From NCBI GenBank assembly GCA_002763345.1, contig PEXZ01000028.1:1359-14642 (forward strand): a DNA stretch of 13,284 nucleotides. The letters are read 5' to 3'. The stretch is from Candidatus Micrarchaeota archaeon CG08_land_8_20_14_0_20_59_11 (GTDB taxonomy: Archaea; Micrarchaeota; Micrarchaeia; Norongarragalinales; Norongarragalinaceae). A model generated the notes under the pieces. The model was not told the origin of the DNA, searched no databases, and saw nothing but the letters and a program-made list of their open reading frames with translations. Shown here one piece after another: positions 1-5,057 of the stretch. A program made the position numbers and the translations under genes. The first letter of the stretch is position 1. Each line of letters starts with the position of its first letter.

Positions 1-1
1 C

Positions 2-2182
2 GTTGTTGAAACGGATTCAGAAGGCGTTTTCGCTACAGCGGATTACCGCTTCAAAGACGTTGACGTCGGGATGACCGGCGTCGCCTTCCAATACCAACAC
101 ATTGGAGACACAGAAAAGAAGGTTTATGCGTCTAACTGGTTATCGCTGACTGACGAGCATAGACTCTACGTAAACCTCGACACTCCGAAAGGAGGGCAGG
201 ACTTCAAATACCAATACGTATCCACAAGATGGCTGGGCGATGATGCTTGGAATTCGGAGTATGGGTACACTCCTGCGAGCGGCCAAACCTTGCGCTTTGG
301 CGAGATTCACGAATTCAAGAACGGGGACGAGTTCGTTTTTACCAAGGTTGGCGGGAACTTGGTTCTCACGATTGTCCGCAACTCCGTGCCGGCGGTAAGC
401 CGAGCCACAGGCCTTGGTTCGCGCGGTGAGCCGTGCGCGAACGTCGGCGACGCAGACTCCGACCAAGACGACAAGGTAACGGAAGCCGAACTCAACACCT
501 TGGACGCGTCAAGCGAGTTGCTGGAGGACTTGAAGAAGCAATTCAATATCGTCGGCAAGGAATACACTTTTAATAAAAACGAAAACGAGTTTTGCGAGGC
601 GGGCCTGGTTTGCGTGCTCGCGCGAACCAACCACCAGGAACAACCAAAGTACTGGCAAGCCGAGTTGACGTGCGTGAAACCCGAGTCGGTTACGGGAACG
701 TACTCCTGCAACCTCGTGCGCATCCCCCAAAGGATTTTTAACTTCGCGCCCGCGGGAATCACGGAGTGCCTCGGGGAAAACAAGCAGTGCCGCGAGGACT
801 ACGGGGCGTATGCTTCGGACGGCGCGTACCGTTGCGGCCCGCAATGGATTAACCTGTACCGCTTGAAGGAATCGTGCGGCGGAGTCCCTGCTTACGTGGC
901 GGCGGAGGCGGGCGCCGAAACCGAGTTTGGCGTGCAACCAGAGCTCCGCGTTCAAACCCTTGGAGACCAAGTGCCCGAGGAGAGCAGGCTTGAATCCAGG
1001 CAGGCCGTGGCAGAATTAACCGAAATCGCGAAGGGCAAGGGCGCGCCCGCGGTTTTCTCGGTTATCACGGTTGCCGAGGAGTCAAAGCGAATAGTGGTTG
1101 CCAAGCCCGCCATGAAAGAACGGTTCGGGGAAGTTGTTGCCCCCGCTCCGAAGTACGAAGTGCCTGGGCGCGAAGTGCCTGAAGCTGTTGCCGAAGAACC
1201 CGAGCTACCAAGATTGACTAAACTCGTCGCGGTATCCCAGCCCCCCACGGGCCTTGCCACTCAACTGGAGGGGGCTTGCCCTGCAGAAATCTTCGCGGTG
1301 CCCGAGGCCGCCACGGCGCAGCAAGTGCTGAAAACCGGGAATGAAATGCATGCCGCAGCGCAGGAAAACTTGGCGGACTACGCTCAATTGAGGAAAGCCA
1401 TGGAGGATGCAAAAGAACGACCAGTGCCTTACAACGAGGTCGAAAGAATAAGGAGTGGACTCAGCGTCTCCTCGCTCTCAAGCGGAAAAGTGTTGTTGAG
1501 GACGTTGGAAGGCGGAGCCCTGCCACTGCCTGGCGCCGAAAAGCTGCAACCTACGGGAACAATCCAAATCAAATACGCGGACTACTTTGATAAGCAAGGC
1601 GAACCTCGGGATTTCGGGTCTTGGGGCCCCCCAGAACTCAAGGCATTCAATGCTGCGTTGGAGGCAGGGGTTTACGCGTGTTACAAGCCGAGCGAGACCG
1701 AGGGATGGAGGGCCGTGAAACTGGTGGCGGTTCCGGAACCAGTCCAGGGACCGGAGGCGGAAGCGATAATTAATACTCTGGATTCTGCCTTGGCTAGCCC
1801 CTTTGGAACCGTGACCTTCCGGTATGCTGAGGTACGTAACCCTCTAAACGTTGGAGGATATATCATGCGTTTACGAGAAGAGATCGGCTCTAGTTTGGTA
1901 AAGGAGGGCGAATCAACCATAATCGCTCGTTTGCAGGTTTACAAACGTTCGGGAAAGGAGGCGCTTGCCCCCCTAGGTCCACTTTCTGAAGACAGATTCC
2001 AAAAAACAACCGAGTATGCTGTGTTTCAAGACAAGGTGCAGGATTTGTTGTTATCTGAAATTTCCGACGAAGACAAACAAGACTTTTTGCGGGAAGCGTT
2101 TGAAGACGTGTACGTTTGTTACAAGTTTCCTGACTCAATTGGCTGGCGCGCCGTGAAACTCGTGTATGAAAGTGGAGAATAA
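2..2182 (+). CDS. Large probable exported/cell-surface protein with EF-hand loop and C-terminal repeat (5' end cut off)
   Basis: The reading frame is open to the left edge (23 further residues before the first ATG at 71), so the true start and any signal peptide lie outside; 726 residues are visible. I do not recognise a family. From the ATG at 71, residues 122-269 form a Cys-rich stretch (Cys 122, 175, 181, 201, 213, 233, 240, 255, 269), and a canonical EF-hand/dockerin-type calcium loop lies at residues 129-140 (Asp at loop positions 1, 3 and 5, Val 8, Glu 12). A Pro/Glu/Val-rich linker follows (about 280-400). The C-terminus carries two related units (about 476-554 and 567-701) that share VYxCYK and GWRAVKLV. 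The paired cysteines, calcium loop and repeats suggest an extracellular protein (inference). It ends two bases before the cupredoxin-like gene, so the two are probably co-transcribed. Confidence 0.85.
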   Translation, partial: VVETDSEGVFATADYRFKDVDVGMTGVAFQYQHIGDTEKKVYASNWLSLTDEHRLYVNLDTPKGGQDFKYQYVSTRWLGDDAWNSEYGYTPASGQTLRFGEIHEFKNGDEFVFTKVGGNLVLTIVRNSVPAVSRATGLGSRGEPCANVGDADSDQDDKVTEAELNTLDASSELLEDLKKQFNIVGKEYTFNKNENEFCEAGLVCVLARTNHQEQPKYWQAELTCVKPESVTGTYSCNLVRIPQRIFNFAPAGITECLGENKQCREDYGAYASDGAYRCGPQWINLYRLKESCGGVPAYVAAEAGAETEFGVQPELRVQTLGDQVPEESRLESRQAVAELTEIAKGKGAPAVFSVITVAEESKRIVVAKPAMKERFGEVVAPAPKYEVPGREVPEAVAEEPELPRLTKLVAVSQPPTGLATQLEGACPAEIFAVPEAATAQQVLKTGNEMHAAAQENLADYAQLRKAMEDAKERPVPYNEVERIRSGLSVSSLSSGKVLLRTLEGGALPLPGAEKLQPTGTIQIKYADYFDKQGEPRDFGSWGPPELKAFNAALEAGVYACYKPSETEGWRAVKLVAVPEPVQGPEAEAIINTLDSALASPFGTVTFRYAEVRNPLNVGGYIMRLREEIGSSLVKEGESTIIARLQVYKRSGKEALAPLGPLSEDRFQKTTEYAVFQDKVQDLLLSEISDEDKQDFLREAFEDVYVCYKFPDSIGWRAVKLVYESGE
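455..490 (+). other. EF-hand calcium-binding loop within the surface protein
   Basis: The twelve codons read DSDQDDKVTEAE, matching the EF-hand/dockerin pattern D-x-D-x-D-x-x-hydrophobic-x-x-x-E at every ligand position. It sits just after a Gly-Asp-Ala stretch and within the Cys-rich part of the protein. A single loop without a clear partner helix pair is typical of extracellular calcium sites that stabilise structure; that role is inferred. Confidence 0.65.
1496..2173 (+). repeat. Two protein-level repeat units at the C-terminus of the surface protein
   Basis: Unit 1 (1496-1732) and unit 2 (1769-2173) both begin with a T-L-(E/D) segment followed by a G-T-x-x-x-(K/R)-Y-A core. Both end in V-Y-x-C-Y-K followed a few residues later by the identical GWRAVKLV. 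Unit 2 carries an insertion of about 50 residues in the middle. Each unit has one cysteine in the conserved block. The final block of unit 2 is also the very end of the protein, as expected of a C-terminal surface-attachment or ligand-binding module (inference). Confidence 0.6.
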
Positions 2183-2184
2183 AA

Positions 2185-2517
2185 ATGAACAAGACTCACG
2201 CGTTAATCGTTTTGGTGGGCGCTGCCGCCCTGCTATACCTCCTCGTCCACCAACTGGCGTCCGGCACCGCGGGCACCGCGCAGGTTGTCGTAGACGAGTA
2301 CGTCTTTTACCCCGATGATGTCACCGTCAAAACCAGGGGAAAGGTGGTGTGGGTAAACGAGGGCTTCCTCAAGCACACCGTGACCTTCGACTTCTTCGGG
2401 TCGCCGTTGCTCGCGCCCGACGATTCGTGGGAACACGTGTTCGAGGAGGAAGGCGACTACGCGTATTATTCGGCGGTGGACGCGAAGATGTCCGGCGTCG
2501 TACACGTGACCAAGTAA
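2185..2517 (+). CDS. Membrane-anchored cupredoxin-like protein lacking Cys and one His ligand
   Basis: This 110-residue protein has an N-terminal hydrophobic segment (about residues 7-26, ending VHQLASG) that would be a signal anchor, then one plastocyanin/azurin-type domain. The fold markers are VVWVNEGFLKHTV (residues 54-66) and GDYAYYS...KMSGVVHV (90-108). Family members bind copper through an N-terminal His and a C-x2-H-x2-M motif. Here His64 and Met102 are present, but the Cys position is Ser96 and the second His position is Asp99, with spacing preserved. A normal type 1 copper site is therefore not possible. It may be a structural or altered-metal cupredoxin. GGAG at 2174-2177 precedes the ATG, and the upstream gene stops two bases before it, so the pair is probably one operon. 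Confidence 0.8.
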   Translation: MNKTHALIVLVGAAALLYLLVHQLASGTAGTAQVVVDEYVFYPDDVTVKTRGKVVWVNEGFLKHTVTFDFFGSPLLAPDDSWEHVFEEEGDYAYYSAVDAKMSGVVHVTK

Positions 2518-2559
2518 TCCTGCTCGAACGGCGTCGGCTTCGGGTGCGCGGCGCCCGCG

Positions 2560-2601
2560 TTACCAGCCCGCCATCCGCACGGGCGCCCTCTCGAAAAGCA
2601 C
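2560..2601 (-). pseudogene. Remnant: last 13 codons and stop of a second Whirly-like gene
   Basis: Read on the minus strand this segment encodes VLFERAPVRMAGW and a stop. The intact Whirly-like gene at 3240-3695 ends VLFERALVRMAGW and a stop. The two 42-base segments differ at 8 positions without gaps. Of the 12 codons that differ or match as amino acids plus the single mismatch, only Pro for Leu changes the protein; the changes in the Arg, Ala, Val and Arg codons and the stop are silent. The remnant starts eight bases after the antitoxin stop codon and has no start of its own. GC-rich sequence downstream of both stops is also related. This is a fossil of another gene copy or a gene-end attachment site, not a functional gene. 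Confidence 0.7.
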
Positions 2602-2609
2602 GTCCTTCC

Positions 2610-2888
2610 TCAGTTTTTTTCGAGTATCAGGCGGTTTTCTGAGAACAGCCACTTCAGCGAGTCCCCTGCCCGAATCTCCGCGAGTTTCGCCAGGGGGCGC
2701 GGCACCGTGACGACGAGGGAGTGGGCGACCCGGCGAGCTTTTACCTCCTCGTTGACCGCCTGCCTGACGCGTTCCACGTCGCGCGGGTCGAACGCCTCCT
2801 CCCCGCAGGCGCACCTGAAGCCCTTCAGCTTGAAGCCGCGCAGCTCAACCTCCGCCCTTTTCATTTTCCTTCCGCAGCCGCACCTCAT
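2610..2888 (-). CDS. Antitoxin-like protein: zinc knuckle plus AbrB/MazE-type DNA-binding domain
   Basis: This 92-residue protein starts at the ATG at 2888, five bases after the toxin-like gene's stop, with a very strong ribosome site (GAGGTGAT) six bases upstream. The frame is open further upstream, but that part overlaps the toxin gene and is a shadow. Residues 1-40 form a YgiT/MqsA-like zinc knuckle: Cys3 and Cys5, Cys26 and Cys28, then GEEAFDPRDVERV. The usual CxxC pairs are CxC here. Residues 56-92 match the AbrB/SpoVT swapped-hairpin domain (SLVVTVPRPLAKLAEIRAGD, then RLILEK). In toxin-antitoxin pairs such a protein neutralises the toxin and represses the shared promoter. The toxin-first order is as in mqsRA. 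Confidence 0.78.
   Translation of the reverse strand: MRCGCGRKMKRAEVELRGFKLKGFRCACGEEAFDPRDVERVRQAVNEEVKARRVAHSLVVTVPRPLAKLAEIRAGDSLKWLFSENRLILEKN
2614..2620 (+). terminator. Oligo-T terminator candidate for the surface protein/cupredoxin operon
   Basis: A run of seven T on the plus strand lies about 100 bases after the cupredoxin-like stop codon and inside the 3' end of the opposing antitoxin gene. Archaeal transcription often ends at such T runs without a hairpin. No better candidate lies between 2518 and 2613. Confidence 0.35.
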
Positions 2889-2893
2889 CGAAA

Positions 2894-3148
2894 TCACCTC
2901 TTGAACCTTATCACCGTCACGACGAGCCAGCAGTCTCCGCGGTCCGCAACGACCACCTTCAAAACCTCGTCCTTGAACCCCTTCACCAGCTCCAGGACGC
3001 CCTTCCTGCGCTTTTCCTTCGTCTCGACGCCTTCCTCGAGCGTTTCCAGGATTTTGGCAGCAGGAATGTTGTCGTTGAGCGCCTCTTCCGATGCGTGCCT
3101 GCTGAAGAGCACGGGCTTGCCAAGCCATTTCGGAAAGGGATATTCCAA
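2894..3148 (-). CDS. DUF4258-like (RelE/MqsR-fold) toxin candidate
   Basis: This 84-residue protein is placed directly upstream of the zinc-knuckle/AbrB antitoxin. It shows the DUF4258 layout: an N-terminal FSRHASEEAL segment (His18), a helix IPAAKILETLEEG, a charged middle with Lys/Arg (residues 44-50), and strands ending VLKVVVADRGDCWLVVTVIR. Family members are small RelE-like proteins, many of which are ribosome-dependent or free RNases; activity here is inferred. The only usable start is TTG at 3148, because a stop lies three codons upstream and no ATG or GTG fits. GTGAT five bases before the TTG supports it, and a weak start would limit toxin output. A TATA box (3181-3190) would begin the mRNA near 3159. 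Confidence 0.68.
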   Translation of the reverse strand: MEYPFPKWLGKPVLFSRHASEEALNDNIPAAKILETLEEGVETKEKRRKGVLELVKGFKDEVLKVVVADRGDCWLVVTVIRFKR

Positions 3149-3160
3149 ATTTAATCACGC

Positions 3161-3190
3161 ATATACCGTTTAGTTTTACGGATATATAAG
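3161..3190 (-). promoter_or_regulatory. Promoter and possible autoregulatory operator of the toxin-antitoxin pair
   Basis: On the minus strand CTTATATATC (3190-3181) is a good TATA box, about 26 bases before a predicted transcript start near 3159. Overlapping it toward the gene is an interrupted inverted repeat: CCGT at 3166-3169 and ACGG at 3178-3181, each flanked outward by ATAT. AbrB-domain antitoxins usually bind such repeats over their own promoter. The repeat is short, so the operator call is tentative, while the TATA box is firmer. Confidence 0.45.
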
Positions 3191-3239
3191 GGTTGCGGCG
3201 GTTTTTAATTGGTGCGGCGCCCGCCCCCCCAAGCGCCCG

Positions 3240-3281
3240 CTACCAGCCCGCCATCCTGACAAGGGCGCGCTCGAAAAGCAC
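3240..3281. repeat. Intact-gene copy of the direct repeat that flanks the toxin-antitoxin pair
   Basis: This 3' end of the Whirly-like gene matches 2560-2601 at 34 of 42 positions in the same orientation. Similarity resumes past the stop codons in a GCGGGCGCCGC segment (near 2547-2558 and 3212-3225). Between the two copies lies only the toxin-antitoxin pair and its promoter. Confidence 0.65.
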
Positions 3282-3695
3282 GCGCAGCAGCACGCCCTCG
3301 TCCTCGCTTACGGGCACGGAAACCGCGTTCACCGCGCCTGCCGCGCTCTGCTCGCTCGCCTTCAGGTAGTAGCCGAAGTCGCTCTTGCTGAGGTTGACTG
3401 CCGCGTTCTTCGTTCGCTCCGCGCCTTGCGCGAGCGCGTCTTTTGACGGGGCTTTCGTCGTGTCGTGGAACAAGTCGGTTGTTTTTGCCTTGCCTTCAAG
3501 GACAAGGAGCAGCTTGGCGATATCCGTGGCATTAAGCTTGATTACCACCTTGTTTTCCCAGTCGAACTTCTGTTCGCCGATTTGCCGTGCGGCTTCCAGA
3601 AAAACCGCTTCCTTGACGACGTTCAAATCAAAACGCACCGCGGCTCCTGCGCCGCGCTTGTTCGGCTTGTATACGCTCACCCGAGGATTATCCAT
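3240..3695 (-). CDS. Whirly-like single-stranded nucleic-acid-binding protein
   Basis: This 151-residue protein has the hallmarks of the Whirly/PC4-like fold known from plant Whirly proteins and trypanosome MRP guide-RNA-binding proteins. It has an N-terminal strand region (RVSVYKPNKRGAGAAVRFDL), a F-D-W-x-x-K motif at 44-49, KLNATDIAKLLLVL, and FHDTTK at 76-81 (plant family: FFHDP.K). It also has VSVPVSEDEGVLLRVL and a terminal Gly-Trp, where plant Whirlies end ..GW. The plant family binds single-stranded DNA in transcription, telomere and repair roles; the job in this archaeon is unknown. Start is ATG 3695, preceded by GGTGGG; a TTG 17 codons upstream is in frame but would overlap the promoter. 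The family call rests on motif memory, without an alignment search. Confidence 0.7.
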   Translation of the reverse strand: MDNPRVSVYKPNKRGAGAAVRFDLNVVKEAVFLEAARQIGEQKFDWENKVVIKLNATDIAKLLLVLEGKAKTTDLFHDTTKAPSKDALAQGAERTKNAAVNLSKSDFGYYLKASEQSAAGAVNAVSVPVSEDEGVLLRVLFERALVRMAGW

Positions 3696-3719
3696 GTTCC
3701 CACCACAAGAATCAGGGAA

Positions 3720-3740
3720 GGAAGGGATTAAAACCCTTCC
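3720..3740 (+). promoter_or_regulatory. rpl35ae promoter: TATA box inside a perfect inverted repeat
   Basis: GGAAGGG (3720-3726) and CCCTTCC (3734-3740) are a perfect 7-base inverted repeat around ATTAAAA, the best TATA-box candidate for the plus strand. A transcript starting about 26 bases later (near 3757) would have a 12-base leader with the AGGTGG ribosome site. A factor bound to the repeat would directly cover the TATA box. Confidence 0.45.
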
Positions 3741-3742
3741 AG

Positions 3743-3753
3743 CCAATAAATAG
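3743..3753 (-). promoter_or_regulatory. Promoter of the Whirly-like gene
   Basis: On the minus strand CTATTTATTGG is a TATA-box match. Counting about 26 bases gives a transcript start near 3722 and a leader of about 27 bases that contains the GGTGGG ribosome site. The promoter is divergent from, and interleaved with, that of rpl35ae. Confidence 0.45.
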
Positions 3754-3768
3754 AAAAGGTGGTTTATC

Positions 3769-4014
3769 GTGAAGGCTCGAATACTATCCTATCGCAGGGG
3801 TTTGCACACGCAGAACCCGAGGCAGTTCATCGTCGAGGTCGGCGAGAAGGCGAAGGACGCCATCGGAAAGACGGCGGTGTGGAAGTCGTCGTCGGGAAAA
3901 AGAATCGCGGGCAAGGTTACCGCTCTTCACGGAAAAAAAGGCGCGGTGCGCATCCTGATGGAAAAGGGACTTCCGGGGCAGGCAATCGGCACGGACTTGG
4001 AAATCGAGGCATGA
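3769..4014 (+). CDS. rpl35ae: 50S ribosomal protein L35Ae
   Basis: This 81-residue protein is a component of the large ribosomal subunit found in some archaea and in eukaryotes (eL33/L35A). Recognisable family features are the opening KARILSYRRGLHTQNPRQFI, the central GKTAVWKSSSGKRIAGKVTA, HGKKGAVRILMEKGLPGQAI, and the terminal GTDLEI. The usual first residues are short here, as expected of small archaeal versions. It starts with GTG at 3769, supported by AGGTGG seven bases upstream. Its stop overlaps the trm1 start in ATGA (4011-4014), so the two are translated from one mRNA, joining ribosome and tRNA maturation. Identification is by family recognition and is secure. Confidence 0.9.
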   Translation: MKARILSYRRGLHTQNPRQFIVEVGEKAKDAIGKTAVWKSSSGKRIAGKVTALHGKKGAVRILMEKGLPGQAIGTDLEIEA

Positions 4015-5057
4015 AAACCGAAATAGCGCGCGAAGGCGCCGCGAAACTCCGCGTTCCCTCAATCTCTTTTTCCGACCCCCATCACTGCGAGGTATTCTTC
4101 AATCCCGAGATGGAGTTCAACAGAACCGTTTCAGTCGCCGTGCTTAGGGCGTTTAGGAATGGGGCGGCTGTTTGTGATGGGTTGTGCGCTCTGGGGGCAA
4201 GGGGCATCCGCTATGCGCTTGAAGGCGGCGCGAAGAACGTCGTCTGCGTAGATGCGAACCCAGCAGCCATTACTCTCGCGAACAAAAACATCGCCCTCAA
4301 CAAACTGAAAAACGTCAAGGCAGTCGAATCCGGCTTGAACAAGTTTCTGGACGCGCGCCCTTCTTCTTTCGACTTCGTGGAAATCGACCCGTTTGGCTCG
4401 GCGGTGCCGTTTCTTCCCTCTGCCGTTCGCGCCTTGAAGAAAAACGGCATGCTCTCCGTCACATCCACGGACCTCGCCAACCTCTGCGCGGGCAAGCGCG
4501 TTTCAGCCGAGAGATGCAGGAAGGACTACGGAGCGAATCCCATACGCTGCGACTTTTCGCACGAAATCGCGGCGCGAATATTCGCGGGCAAGGCTGCTTC
4601 CTTCGGCTTCCGTCCCGTGCTCGTGTTTTACCAAGGGCACTACGTCAAGGGCTTCTTCGTGAGAGGAAAAAAGGCAAGGCTGGGTTTCATATCGTATTGC
4701 CCCAAATGCCTGTCGAGAGTAACGGGGAAGCTGTTGCATTGCGCCTGTGGCTACAAAATGCAGGTTGCGGGCCCCCTTTATCTCGGGGAGATGTGCGACA
4801 GGAAGTTCCTCCAGAAAGTAATGGGCGACGAAAGGGTGGGGAAACTCGTTGCGCTTCTGGAAAACGAGCAGGGCTTCCCTCCGTACTTCTTTGATTTGCA
4901 CGCCGTGTGCGACTGCTACGGCTTGCCCGGAAAAGCAGTGGCGACGTCAATCGACAATCTGCGCGCCAAAGGTTTCAAAGCGGTTCGCACCCATTACTGC
5001 CCGAACGGAATAAAGACGGATGCGGGAGTTGCGGAAGTCGCGGCGGCGTTACGCTGA
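4011..5057 (+). CDS. trm1: tRNA (guanine(26)-N2)-dimethyltransferase Trm1
   Basis: This 348-residue enzyme uses S-adenosylmethionine to make N2,N2-dimethylguanosine at position 26 of tRNA. Family landmarks are in order: EGAAKLRVP near the N-terminus, VFFNPEMEFNRTVSVAVLRA (residues 28-47), the SAM-binding CDGLCALGARGIRYA (55-69), and the acidic end of the next strand, VCVDAN. The catalytic EIDPFGSAVPFLPSA (124-138) follows, then TSTDLANLC. A C-terminal zinc ribbon has Cys230, Cys233, Cys244 and Cys246, then GPLYLGEM and the family ending HYCPNGIKTDA. The ATG at 4011 is chosen because it overlaps the L35Ae stop and begins the conserved part; an upstream in-frame ATG at 3759 would run through rpl35ae. 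The C-terminus overlaps the opposing gene by nine bases. Confidence 0.93.
   Translation: MKTEIAREGAAKLRVPSISFSDPHHCEVFFNPEMEFNRTVSVAVLRAFRNGAAVCDGLCALGARGIRYALEGGAKNVVCVDANPAAITLANKNIALNKLKNVKAVESGLNKFLDARPSSFDFVEIDPFGSAVPFLPSAVRALKKNGMLSVTSTDLANLCAGKRVSAERCRKDYGANPIRCDFSHEIAARIFAGKAASFGFRPVLVFYQGHYVKGFFVRGKKARLGFISYCPKCLSRVTGKLLHCACGYKMQVAGPLYLGEMCDRKFLQKVMGDERVGKLVALLENEQGFPPYFFDLHAVCDCYGLPGKAVATSIDNLRAKGFKAVRTHYCPNGIKTDAGVAEVAAALR

Noticed and set aside
509..970. Minus-strand frames opposite the surface-protein gene (140-466, 307-783, 509-970, 952-1260, 1890-2192)
   Set aside because: No recognisable domains or promoters, and the plus-strand frame is continuous, contains an EF-hand loop and a repeated block.
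2610..3158. A 182-codon minus-strand frame that would extend the antitoxin upstream
   Set aside because: Its first 90 codons run out of frame through the toxin-like gene, are Arg/Gly-rich like shadow sequence, and a strong ribosome site sits at the internal ATG at 2888.
3759..4010. N-terminal extension of trm1 from an ATG at 3759
   Set aside because: It overlaps rpl35ae entirely in another frame and adds nothing resembling Trm1; the ATGA junction at 4011 is the natural start.
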